DNA from: Brachionus plicatilis
Taxonomy: Eukaryota > Rotifera > Eurotatoria > Ploima > Brachionidae
Length of the DNA stretch: 64,000 nt
Direction: 5' to 3'
Assembly: GCA_010279815.1 (NCBI GenBank)
Contig: QEOQ01000180.1
Coordinates: 2,412,513 to 2,476,512, forward strand
Below are positions 11,701 to 23,000 of the stretch, piece by piece (within the stretch, counting starts at the first letter, position 1; every line of letters starts with the position of its first letter). Made by a program: the position numbers and the translations under genes. Below the pieces are notes generated by a model. The model was not told the origin of the DNA. It did no database searches and worked only from the letters and a program-made list of their open reading frames with translations.

Positions 11701-12034
11701 TATGAAGACTTATGAGAAATATTTCGAGTCAAAAAGTTAAAAAACCGCAACCGCTGTTTTCTAAAACTGTCAAACTTCAAAACCCTTTAGCCAAAAAAAT
11801 TTTTTCAGATCTTAAATTTTTCTTTTTAATGCAAATAATTAAAACTCAATTTTTAAAGCTAAAAATTTTTAACTTTTGGTTAAAAAGCTAAATCGGTCCA
11901 ATCCTGCACGTTAATTTTAAAGAATAAAATAAAATTATGTAATTAAGATACTTTTTTAGAAAATGATTTTTTTATTAGGATAAATTTAGACAATAACCTA
12001 AATTTTGCCATTTATAAATAGAAAAACTTCTTAC
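11701..12034. other. non-coding, where the last phosphodiesterase exon would be expected
   Basis: I searched the minus strand for the family's C-terminal helix sequence and found no open frame that fits. The last recognisable exon ends with a good donor at 12034, so one more exon must exist somewhere in an intact gene. Confidence 0.5.
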
Positions 12035-15000
12035 CGTATATAGCGGCATACAGACATTATCTATCCAACCAACCTGAAGCCTAGGCAATTCATGAGATCG
12101 CCTTATATCCATCATTTCCTAAAACAAAAATATACAATTTAAGCAATTAAAAGAATTTAGATTTACATTCGGCTCTTTGTTAAGTTCAAAACGTTCTCGG
12201 TTACCTTGAGCAAAAAATTCTTTTGTAACTAAATCAACAACTCTTTTATGAGTTTCCCAAGGTTTTGCGACCGCTGCAAGATCACAACCTTTTATTTAAA
12301 TCCATTAACAATTAGGATATAAACACAAAAATAATATTTTACACGTCATTAATATTTTTCTTAACAAATTCGAATAAGGCTCTTCAAACCAACAAATACC
12401 GTTTGTTTTGGCTGCTTTTTCAAAATCTTTCCTTATTCTGTACAACACATAATTATTTTTTTTAATTAATTTAATTTTAAATTTACATAAAGTGTTCAGC
12501 AAGATCTGTGGCCAAAATTGCTTCTTTTATGTGACTGATTAGCAATTCATATGTTCTGGGCTTTACATGTGCAAATATGTCATGACCAGGTGTATTCAGA
12601 ATCATTATACAATGATTGAAATGGTGTTTTTCCATAGTTGCATCAGTTCCATACAATTGTGAAAGTGCTGAATGACTCCTAAAATATTTTTAAGCCTAAA
12701 AAAAAACTAACAAAAAATTTTTGAATTTACTCGACTTGGAACATGTTGTTTGTTCCTCGGTGGTCAAGATCGTGGCAAAGACAACCAACAATAAGTGCTA
12801 ATTTTTCTACATCTTGTAAGTAATTTGAAACTGTGGAATTTTGGAAAATAGCGAACATAGACTGACACACATTAAATGCGTGCGACCAGTTGTGGTACTC
12901 AACATCGCGGTAATTCTTTCGAACAGTTAAAAGCCATTGCATCAAAGTCTTAAGTAAAGTTAGGTTATTTAAAAATAAACTTAAGGCTCTTTGTCCTTTT
13001 GTGAACTGAAAATATTTCCAAAATATTATTCTGTTTTAAGTGAAGTTAAGATCCTTGATTTCAGCGTAAATTTAGGTAGAAAATAAAGCTTGCAAGGGAT
13101 CTTGAAGTAAAGGATCAAAAAAATCAGATCAAATAGTATTTTATTTATAACTTTTGAAACCTACGTTAAGAATATTCTTAACGTAGGTACTTTTGAATGG
13201 TATTTGATTAAATTTCTCCGCAGAATACTAAATAATGCAGCCAACATGCCAAATATTACATGAAGCTTTGCAAAAATTATACAATTAAATTGCGCAGTTG
13301 AATTAAATATGTTTTAATGATGTGCATAATACTGCAAAATGAAGAGTTTTTGATAAATGACAATCCTTTTTCAAAAATTTTAATTTAAAGCATTGAAATG
13401 CTACAAAAATTAAAAAATCTGCGATTTAATTTAATTACGCATTTAAAATCTTTTGATCAGCGAATTTGCAAAATGAAATTTGATCAAAAATTTTAATATG
13501 CTGACTATTTGACTTAACTTTAAAAAAAAAATACTAAAAATTGTTTTTTTTTAATTTTTATATTTCAAATTTTTCTTTTTAAATTAGATTTTTCTTTGTT
13601 CTGAATCAAAAAGATTGATTAAAAATTATTTTTTTTGATTGTTTTTTAAAATGTCCAACAATTTTTGAAGTTATTTTTACAATACAAAATTCTTAAAATA
13701 GAGACACTTTGAAAATCTTTTAAAATTTTCCGTAAATTCTGAATTAGCACCTTATTTGAATTTTTTAATGCCCAATTAATCATGTGACCTGTAATCAAAT
13801 AAAAAAATGAGAGTCTCTAAATGCCAAAAGGACTAAGTGCCAAATGATTAAAAAAAATGTATAAACTTTTTTGTCTATTTGGAATGTTTTCATTAGACCT
13901 GATTGCTTAAACATTTCAAAGGCTGCCAAGACCATTTGATCGACATTCAGAGAAAAGTCGTTGAATACATAAGCTTTGAGGTTTACTTTTGTGTAATTAA
14001 TAATTTCACTGGAAAATCTTTCAATGAAAGAATTGACTTCATTTTTGGAACAAGTGGCATGATAGGACAAAACTTCCAAAGCAACTGATTTTTCAGCCAT
14101 GCTTCTTTCTAGTTCATGATAGATTAGAGTATTATGGATAGCAAGGCCACAAAAAATTCCGAAAGCTTCAAAAAGTTGCTCATCATTTTCGTCAAACGCT
14201 AAGCTATCGACCCGGTTCGAAACCTGAGCACAACCAATTACACAACCATCTCGGTTAAATATTGGCATGCAAAGAAGACCTTTGGTTTTTTGTCGCCAGA
14301 CACTATCCACTATGGGATCAAATCTCGGGTCCAAATAAGCGTCTTCTAAATTAACTTTTTTACCGGTCTTGATCACATGTTCAGCCAAAAATCTCGATAT
14401 TTTTGTTCCGTCATCATCCTCTACACTTTGTCGCCGCTGGTCCGGATCATCGCCATTTTTAAACAAATCAAATGCCTTGCGGTCAACAGTGTCACTCTGA
14501 TCATCATTTTCGACTAAAACTTTTTTTAAAAAATTTTAAAATTTTAATTTTTTTCTTCCATTTAGTACCTAGTATTGAGCAGCGTTTACATTTTAAAAGT
14601 TCTTGGGCCTTTTGCATTATACGAAATAGAATTACATCGAAATTTGTTTGTTGTTGAAAGATTTCGTGCAAAACTTCCAATAAGGATCTGTTGCGTTCAT
14701 ATTCGCTCGAGTAAAGCTCAAATAGCTGTGCATGTGCAATTGATATTCCGCAAAATTTTAGATATTCACTCAAAAGCTAAAAAAGTAAACAAATAATAAA
14801 AAATACATTTTTTTAATAAATTTTATTAAAATTTTTTCTTGTCAATTTTTTCGAGTAAAACGGAGTAATTATTAAAAATTTTGGAAATTTACAACATGAG
14901 CTTTTAAATATTCTGTATGATTACCTCCAATAATTCTTTATTTTAATTAAATCATTTATTTTTAATTTTTGCGATGATTTTGTCTTAAATTTAAAAAATT

Positions 15001-18000
15001 AATTTGATGTTTGACAATCAAACATTTTTTCTAAAAGAATGTTTTCTTGAGCTTCTCTAAAAAATAGCAGATTTTATAATAAAAAAATTTTAGAGAATAT
15101 AATGTAAGTTTTTTTCTTTGTAAATGGTTTTTAAAAAATAGAATTATTATTTTTTCTAATTTTTAAGCATTTTATGCCATTATAATTCTTAATTATCGAT
15201 TTTGGTGTTTTTAATTGATAAGGATTAATTTTGGATAATAAATCAAACTTTAATTAAGATCCTAAATAGTTTAAAAAAAATTTTTTTGGACTTTTTTCAT
15301 TAATAGTCCACTGTTAAAACATTTAAAAACTATTGAGAATATATTTTTCTAACAATTGTATTTTTTTCACCAAAAAAATGTATACTTCTAAAATACATTT
15401 ACATGCATAAAGAAATTAAGAATTCTAAAGTTGATTTGATAAATTTAATCTACTCAATAGATGTGTAAAGAGGGTAAGGTTGAAAAAACCTAAATAACAA
15501 TTTAGCAACTGCACATGTAACAAATTTGCCAAATACAGTCGGACCTCGATTTTGTTACCCCTTATTTTGTGAAATCTTAATTTTGTGAAAAAAAATCTGC
15601 GTGTCAATCTGCACAAATCATTCACAAAATGTGTTTGAATTTGTGAAATTTTTTTGGTTTACCCAAACGTTTCACAAAATCGAAGTCACACTGTATTTTG
15701 TAGCACTCTGAAGTTAAGACTAAACTGATCAGTTTATCGGTTTAAGTTTTAAAAATATTGGTTTCAAAATGAAGTGTGGTAGGAAATTCAAGGCAAAAAG
15801 GCGACGTCTTTGACGAATATTTTTTTTTTTTAGAATATGAATGATTTTCATAGAATAATGTAAAACTTTTTTAGCAAAAAAAATTTTTTTTTAAAGAATA
15901 AAATGTGTGAATATAGAATTTAAAAATTTTTGCTTTGAAAGTAGTAATTATAAAATTTAAAGTTACCGATCTAGCTACATATCATATTGAAATATCATAC
16001 TTGTGACAATTAAACTAATATGAAGAGAATTGATTACCAATATCTCAGTACATAAGCCTGAGTTTAATTGGTTTCGAATTAAAACCAAAAGGTTAAGAAA
16101 ATATCCTAAAGAAGATGTTCCTGGAGCTCCAGTTGTTCATGCTCCATTAAGTGCTGCCTAATTTTTCAGCTTGTCTTTCATTTTATAATGAAATTGCTGA
16201 ATCTGATAAAAGAAGCCGAGTGTGCACTGAGCAAGTTAAAAATCTTGAGTCGAGTCTGTTAGTATAATAAGATGCGTTTTATTCTATGGAAGTTTTTTTA
16301 ATACTATAATGACTTTAGTTCAAGTGGTAGTTTTTTTTCATTCTTAAAGAATAATTTTTTCATAATAATAAATTTATATTAAATATTTTCAATTAAAAAT
16401 ATTTTTTTATTCTACATAAATTTTTTATTGAAAGATTTTTCTCAAGGCAAAAGATGATACGTTAAGTGAATTAGATTTAAAAAACAACATTAACAAATAC
16501 ATTAAAATAATAAATTGAACTTAATTATTTGATTATTTTTTATAAAAATTTAATTTTTTTGCTAAATAGTATAGTTATTAAAAAAAATAAACACTTAACC
16601 AAAACTATTGATAAAAAATTTCAATCAATTAACAATTATTATTTTATTTTAATATTTTTTATTATAATCTGAAGGAGTTGGTAGAGTTATCTTTAAATGC
16701 ACATACATTTTTAGAGCAAGCACGCTTGCAGAGACGACTTACCAAGGCAGCTGTCTATGGTAGCTGCTTTACAGTGGCCATAGGAAATCTGTAAATTAAG
16801 AGGATATTTTAATTTAGTTTCTCAATTTAAAAAAATTCCTTACGAGATTTGAATTTTTGTCAAAACATATTTAGAGATTTTTTCCTAAAAATTTAATTTT
16901 ATCGTGGCAGATGCAGTAGTAATTATTAAAAATTTTCAAAAAGGTTAAGTAAAAAAAAAATTGCAGAAATTAAAAAAATAAGATGAAGCCAAAATAATCG
17001 TGGTTTTTAAATATTTAATTGAAATTTTTTTTTTTTAATTAAAAAATCAAAGCCGAAATTCGCTTTTTAGTCAAAAATTTATTATAATTTTTTATAAAAT
17101 TTTACCCAATTTTACGGCATTGTGAAATTTCAGTACAAAAATTACAATTCAAAAATTAAAAACTTAATATTTTTTTTTCTTTTTGTGCAAAAATGGTTCG
17201 GTAACGAGTATAATATTGTACAAATTTTTACAAAAGAATTCCAAGCTCTGCAAAAACTCTGCAATTTTCTGTTAAATGCATACCATCAAAAAATACTTGA
17301 TTAAACTATGTAATAAATTGCAAAGTTTTTGCAGAGCTTGGAATTCTTTTGTAAAAATTTGTACAATATTATACTCTCTACGGAACCATTTTTGCACAAT
17401 AATTTGACAATTTCCCAATTTTACAGCATTTTAATTTAGAAAGTAATTAAAAAATTGAACTTTTTAAAGATAAGAAATTTTTTAAACAAATGTTGTAAAT
17501 TTATAAATTTTGATTTTTTTGAAAGATTTAAAAAAAAATTTGTTACCTGAACATCATAGTCGGTAAATTGTGATATTTCTGTAGAATTTGTGTTAATTCG
17601 ATTGACTAATTTTACTACAGCATTTACTTCATTATTGGAATTTTTAATTGGCATACAAAGCAACGATCTGATCGTGATTCCATTATGGCGCATAAAACGT
17701 GAATCCTAAACCAAAAAATAATTCTTTGCTTTCAACGAACCATTTTAAAAACTTACTTGATTTACATCAGGTACATTTACATAATTACCGCTTTGAGCTA
17801 CATACTCGATCAGACTAGAATAGACCTGAAATTCCTCTTGGTTATCGTGAACAAAATGCTCCTTAAATATTCGATTTCTCTCTTTTATTTCATTACACAA
17901 AAAACTGTTCGAACCAATGGACACCAAACTTTCTCTGTTTTTATTAATTAAATACAAATAGCTTTTTTCACAATTAACTAAAATCTTAACATTGTTCGAT

Positions 18001-18854
18001 ATTCTCTCTTTTAATGAATTTAAATTAAAGTCATTTAGGGTGTCTTTGATTATATCTAAGAGAAACTCGAAGTCATTGTTTTTCTCTCGGCGGAGCTTGA
18101 GTTTTTCGGCATCACTTGTTTTGTAGAAGCACGAAGGCAGCTTTATCTTTGACTTGATGAGCAATTTCAGAAGATTAGACGTGGTTGCTGAGTCGTAAGA
18201 ATGAGCCGAGGCGTATTTTTGAAAAAAATCAGGCCTCTTGGGAAAAAAATTGTTTGTTAAAAAGTCCAAAGTATTTGGAGAGCAGTGCAGCTTTTCACCG
18301 ACTGCTGGATCATAGCTGGGCTTTTGATTTTCATCTGATTTTGTTGCAGTTTTTTTATCCAAATTTGACTCGAGGCTCATTTCAAGATTAAGCTCGCTAG
18401 GCTGATTCAAAACTCCGCCACTGGGAAGGATTTTTCGATTGCGTAGAAGACTGCTGGACGATGTGGAACGAGAAAAATAGTCATTTTTTGTTACAATATT
18501 AGAGAAGCGTCTATTGGGACAGTTTTCTTTCAGAGGAACACGAATTGTTGAACAAATGGAGCTTTTTTTGTACAACTTACTAAAATCTTTATTCTGGCTA
18601 ACTATGGAACAATTTAGAAAAAGAGAAGTTGGAATCGAGTTTCGCTTGGAGTACAGGTATTTTCTATCTGAAAGTTCCTCATTGCATTGGCATATTCTCA
18701 GACCATTTATTGCTAGCCATTTTTCGACAGTCAATCTGTCCAGTTTTTCCATAGCATACGAGACAAACCAGTCTCTGTGTCCATCCAGCCAACTCTCAAT
18801 AGAAGCTTCTCTTTTTGCTGAATTAAAGTAACTAAAGTCATTGGCATTTTTCAT
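12035..18854 (-). CDS. PDE11: dual-GAF cyclic nucleotide phosphodiesterase, PDE11-like, last exon not found
   Basis: Hydrolyses cAMP/cGMP in the cytosol; GAF domains bind cyclic nucleotide. Exons in coding order: 18854-17757, 17705-17547, 14776-14569, 14513-13867, 12948-12731, 12678-12487, 12437-12343, 12288-12167, 12118-12035, all in frame (941 residues). The N-terminus has ESWLDGHRDW, typical of PDE5/6/11. GAF-A spans about residues 250-440 (RSLLCMPIKN, VNRI...FTDYD) and GAF-B about 455-640 (LLCMPIFNRDG, SNRV...FDENDE). The catalytic domain has YHNWSHAFN (His723, His727), HDLDHRGTNN (His763, Asp764), LYGTDATMEKHHFNHC, CCDLAAVAKPWE (Asp875), FFAQGNRER and LPRLQVGWID (nucleotide-binding Gln928). 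Trp931, where PDE5 has Phe, and GTNN..., LYGT.AT point to PDE11. About 40 C-terminal residues are missing. The start is the first ATG before the conserved WLD block. Confidence 0.92.
13159..13188. repeat. 30-bp perfect palindrome with 8-bp flanking direct repeats
   Basis: 13159-13188 is its own reverse complement with no spacer. It is flanked by CTTTTGAA at 13151-13158 and 13190-13197. It sits in the phosphodiesterase intron between 12949 and 13866. Confidence 0.85.
13260..13500. repeat. diverged dispersed repeat in a phosphodiesterase intron
   Basis: Contains TTTAATTACGCATTTAAAAT and TTTTGATCA, which recur as TTTAATTGCGCATTTAAAAT and TTTTGATCA in the foldback at 47875-48045. The left side has a rough reverse-complement partner (AATTGCGCAGTTGAATT). 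Probably an old member of the same family. Confidence 0.45.
15536..15693. mobile_element. 158-bp MITE with TA target duplication
   Basis: Begins CAGTCGGACCTCGATTTTGT and ends ACAAAATCGAAGTCACACTG. The ends are inverted repeats with four mismatches, and a TA dinucleotide stands on both sides. The TIR type and the TA target are those of Tc1/mariner-pogo elements. It is too short to code and is located in the 2.8 kb intron of the phosphodiesterase. Confidence 0.75.
16010..16265 (+). pseudogene. unrecognised decayed coding fragment
   Basis: A frame with better codon texture than its surroundings reads NWFRIKTKRLRKYPKEDVP, then GAPVVHAPLSAA and a stop. It is followed in another frame by EIAESDKRSRVCTEQVKNL. 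I do not recognise the source. It lies antisense inside a phosphodiesterase intron and has stops in all frames, so it is best seen as a decayed insertion. Confidence 0.25.
16690..16795. other. GC-richer structured segment in the phosphodiesterase intron
   Basis: A short segment that is visibly richer in G and C than the surrounding intron. It has two potential stem-loops, one around GCAAG...CTTGC and one around AAGGCAGCT...AGCTGCTTT. On the minus strand it also looks like a 46-nt exon between TTTACAG and GTAAGTC. That exon would break the frame of the phosphodiesterase, whose neighbouring exons already join perfectly. Confidence 0.35.
17184..17400. mobile_element. foldback element with near-perfect 80-bp arms
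   Basis: Arm 17184-17265 is repeated in reverse complement at 17315-17400 with only a few mismatches around GGTTCGGTAACGAG. The spacer is about 50 bases. The arms include GAATTCCAAGCTCTGCAAA. It lies in the phosphodiesterase intron and has no coding capacity. Confidence 0.85.
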
Positions 18855-19521
18855 TTTTAGACTTTATATCATCGGATTTATATTTTGTCTTAAATAAAAA
18901 CAGGTAATTTAATTATTGTCATCTAAAATTCATGGTTGTATTGAAAATTTTACTTGATTTTTTATAGTATTTTAACAGTCAATTAAATTTTATTTTGTTC
19001 AAAATAAAAAAAATCTCTATATTTGAAAATTCGGATTTAATTATTTCTTATTTTTTGAGAAAATTTTTGATTATTAAGTTTTAAAAACAGATAAATTATA
19101 AAAAATAAAAAAAATAAAATTACAACAACAAAATAAAGGCTTACTTTTGCGATTTACAATTCAAAGTTTCATTAAATATTTTTTAATAAATTGACCAGTT
19201 TAAAAAATAATCAAAGAAAAATTGTCGAGAAGTTATATTTGGAATACCTCATTGGTTTCTATGGTTAAACTTTTTTATATATACTAAAAATTTTGTTTAT
19301 AGTATTAATAAAGACAGTTATTGTCTACTTTAGTCATTTTTTCAGATTATCTTTTTCCATGAAACAAAAATTGACACAAAAATATTTAATCGGTTTAAAA
19401 AATATCGAAAAGTAATAAAAGCCATTTTAGTAATTCTTAAAACTAGATAAAATCAGATAAAATTTTTTCAGATTGGTTAAATTTTTAATAATTTTCCCTA
19501 CTAGATATTCAACTTGGTAAT
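18855..19521. other. 5' flank of the phosphodiesterase gene
   Basis: AT-rich sequence directly upstream of the phosphodiesterase start codon. It should contain its promoter, but I see no distinctive element. Confidence 0.4.
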
Positions 19522-20085
19522 TTATTGATTTAAAGAATCTAAAAAGACGCAAAGAATAATTATTTTTTCTAAAGTTATCTGAGTTAAATTTAAGAGGAGA
19601 AAATAGATAGCCAAGATTTGAGTCAAAATCTGTGAATTGATTTTGTTATTTGGAAAAAAATATAATTTAGTGTCAATGCTTGCGTGCTGAAAGTCTTTTG
19701 GCATAAGAGTTGAGTCTGCTTCCTCTTCTTTTTTATCTTCAACATCTTCAACATCTTTTTGAAAATAGATTTCTATCCAATGCTAATAAAAATTGAGTTG
19801 ACGTGTACAAATATTTTCTATACTTAGACTAATTGATCTATCAGGAAAAGGCTCAAGCTTGGCATAATGTGAATCCACTTGATCGAATTAGATGAAAAAA
19901 TTTAAAAATCAAAAGCTTTTATTCTAAAGCCTAATCTAAATTATTAATAAATGATAAAGGCTTTCTCTAGGCCCTCTCTAAGTAAATCAGACTCAAATTA
20001 TCTTGTGTAAAAAATAAATTAATAATTAATAATAATTTATTCTTGATCTCTTTCTAGTGATATTGTCTCTAGTACAAATAACAGA
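19522..20085 (-). pseudogene. unrecognised coding-like region, probably decayed gene
   Basis: Read on the minus strand from 20085 downward, several pieces have protein-like composition. They are VLETISLERDQE, then FESDLLREGLEKAF, then DQVDSHYAKLEPFPDRS with ISLSIENICT. The last is HWIEIYFQKDVEDVEDKKE with EEADSTLMPKDFQHASIDTK. A TTTTTATTAG acceptor stands right before the HWIEIY piece at 19785. Stops separate the pieces and I found no donors to join them. I cannot name the family. It is either a decayed gene or exons of a gene whose splice sites I misread. Confidence 0.3.
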
Positions 20086-23000
20086 ATTAATTTAAATTTA
20101 TTAGAAATAATTATCTAAAAAAAAATAGCAAAATTTAATTCCGTCACATAAAATTGAGCTTCAAATCTTGGTTTAATATCACTTATAGTTTAACATCACT
20201 AAAAAATCCTACTTTTAAAAACTCAAGAAAAATATGCTATTGAAAATTTACTTTAAATCCGATTAAATTTATTAAATAAAGTAAATGTAATTGTAAATTT
20301 GCAATGACAGTAATTACTGTTAAGTGCTTTAACCAGTAGGTGATTTTTAATTTATTATTTAATGTTTGATACGCACAAGCTGATAGGCACTTAAACCTTT
20401 TGATGAAAAAAATCGCCAAATTTTTACCAGTGCTTTTAAATCAAATTAAATTTCGAATTAATTATAATTTTATTTCAAATTATTTTAAAAAATATTTGAA
20501 GGGACAATCATAAAAATACATGAGCTAACTAAATGCAAAATGAGACTAAGCGATACTTGATTCAGCAAGCATCTAATTAAACTAACAATGGAAAACACTA
20601 TTGTATTAACATCGGTTAAAATGCAAATGAAATAAAGAGTAATCCATGAATTTTGAAAAATCAAATAACTAACTTCTGCAGTTGATCAAAATTAAAACGG
20701 ATTTATCAAGTCTCGTAAATCAAAAAGAGAATTTATGAGTTTTCCTCTCAGAAATCAGAATGGAAAATTTTAAATTAACTATTAAAAAGTAATTAAATTT
20801 AAGAACCCAAGGGATTTACTGGCAAAACACTCATTTAAAAAACTATTTTTAGAATTGAACGAAATTAGCTCTTAAAATTCACAATTACTTTTTAAGGAAT
20901 ATAACCTTAAAATATTAAATACGGAACAAAAAATAATAATATTAATAATGGGTTACAATGTCATTTCCGAAATGAAATTCCGCTATAAAAATTTAATTTT
21001 TAATTAATTTAAATTCCCGTATCGGATATCCTTGTTAAAACATATCAAAATTTTAACCTTGTACTCTTGTCTAAATGACGTTAATATTTAGCTTTAGATT
21101 TAGTAATTCCAATGGAATTTAATATGTGATCTCCGTTTCTTTTTTTTTTCTCTTACCTCTTTTCTTCTTATTTTCTTACATCAGTAACTTAATTTTTATT
21201 TTTTTATATACTACTTCTCCTTCAAAGGAGGTTAATTTTATCAAATAAATAAAAAAATAAATAAATTTAGCTGCTATACGAATTTAAACATTTATTTGAA
21301 ATTTTTTAATCAAAATAACAGAAAATTATTTATTCAAATTAAACTTAAAATACAATTATTTCTAGCAGCAATTATTTTCCTAGCTCCCATGAAAATTCTT
21401 CCCATTGCTGAAAAAAAGGATAATTCAAACATAAAATATGTTATCTAAAAGAAAAATGAGTCTTGCAAATTAGTTTTTTTTTTTAAATAATTAACTTTTA
21501 TCAGAATTAAAATGATTTAAAGCCATATAATTTTTCAGAATTCAGTATTTGTCAAGTCATTTAATAGATGGATTATTCCATAGAATTTTTTTGAAAATTT
21601 TTTGTTAAAACTCGTTCGAAACAAATTGAGTGTAAATTTGACAAGATGGAATAATTTACAGCTCAGGGTCTAATTTGCAGTTTTAGTTAAAGAAAAGCTT
21701 GTTATCAATAACAATATTTTTGTTTTAGTTTTCTGCTAGAAGCACTTTCAAATTTAAAACCCACAAGACTCTTTAATTCTGCGTAAATCCTAAAAAGGCT
21801 TATATTTGTTGCTTAAACATGATTATTTTGTTAATGAATTAAAAATTCATAAAAAAATAAAATCTTTGAGCCAAAAAATCCTCATGAATCAAAAGATCAG
21901 ATTATTTATTGGATTTAATAATTTAGTTTCTCAGCTTATTAGATATAAATTATATTTGAATTTTTTTTTCAATAAAAAACACCAAGTATTCGATGATTGA
22001 ATAGAAATTTATTAAGAAAAATAATTAAAAAAATAATTCATGATAAAGCTCTAATTTTAGGAAATTTCCTCAAACTTTTCAGACAGATTCTCAGGCGTTT
22101 AAATTGCTTTTTTTCAAATCAATAGTCTGAATCGATATTAAAACTCGATAGAAAAAAAAAAAAATTTTATCGACTTCTATTTAATAATTTTTTAGTTGCA
22201 AAAACAAATTTCACTTGGATAAAAAATGGATTGAAACCTTCGCAAATGATTTTTTGCGATCAAAAATTTTTATATTGCTTATTAAAAATTCTGAAATTTC
22301 CTTGATTGATTAAAAATTATCAGTAAAATAGAATTTACGCTAGTCTTAACATTTTTTCTCCAAATGTAACATTTAGATTATTTAGAAATGATACTAGTTT
22401 CATGACTATTAAGATAGTTTTGGAGTCAGCGCAATAGAATTATAAAATCTGATTATTTCCTCAAAAATTTTTAATTCACGAAATAGTGGAATTGTTCGAT
22501 ATATGGAAATTTTCGAAAAGCTAAATCCATTATTGTGACGCATTATTAAAAATTAATCAAATGCAAAATAGTTTTTTGCTTTTCTAATTTTTTTTAGATT
22601 TTATTCTACTTTATTTTAAAAGAGATAATATTCAAGAAAGATTTTAATTTTTTAATTATTATTTAACCATGGGGTAAAAGTTGAATATTTTAATTAGAAA
22701 ATAATAATCCATTTTTTTTTAATTAAGAGATAAGTTACATTCCAGAAATAAAATCTTATTGATTTTTTGTATCTTTAGAAAAATGTAAATTAATTTCTCA
22801 TTGAGATCAACAATATTTTACGACATGAATTGCTCTTCTAATTTAATTTTATTTTTAGTTAGATGAATAATTAAAATAAATTAATCAAAATTCTGAATTA
22901 ACAAATACAAATTTTATGAACGAAAAATCTTTTTTTTTTAAATTATAAATAAATTTAACTAAATTTTTAAAATTTAGTATCAAATATCTTTGATCTAAAT

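Noticed and set aside
16750..16795. 46-nt exon of the phosphodiesterase gene (minus strand)
   Set aside because: The flanking exons 17547-17705 and 14569-14776 already join in phase and give the exact family text. Adding 46 nt would break the frame.
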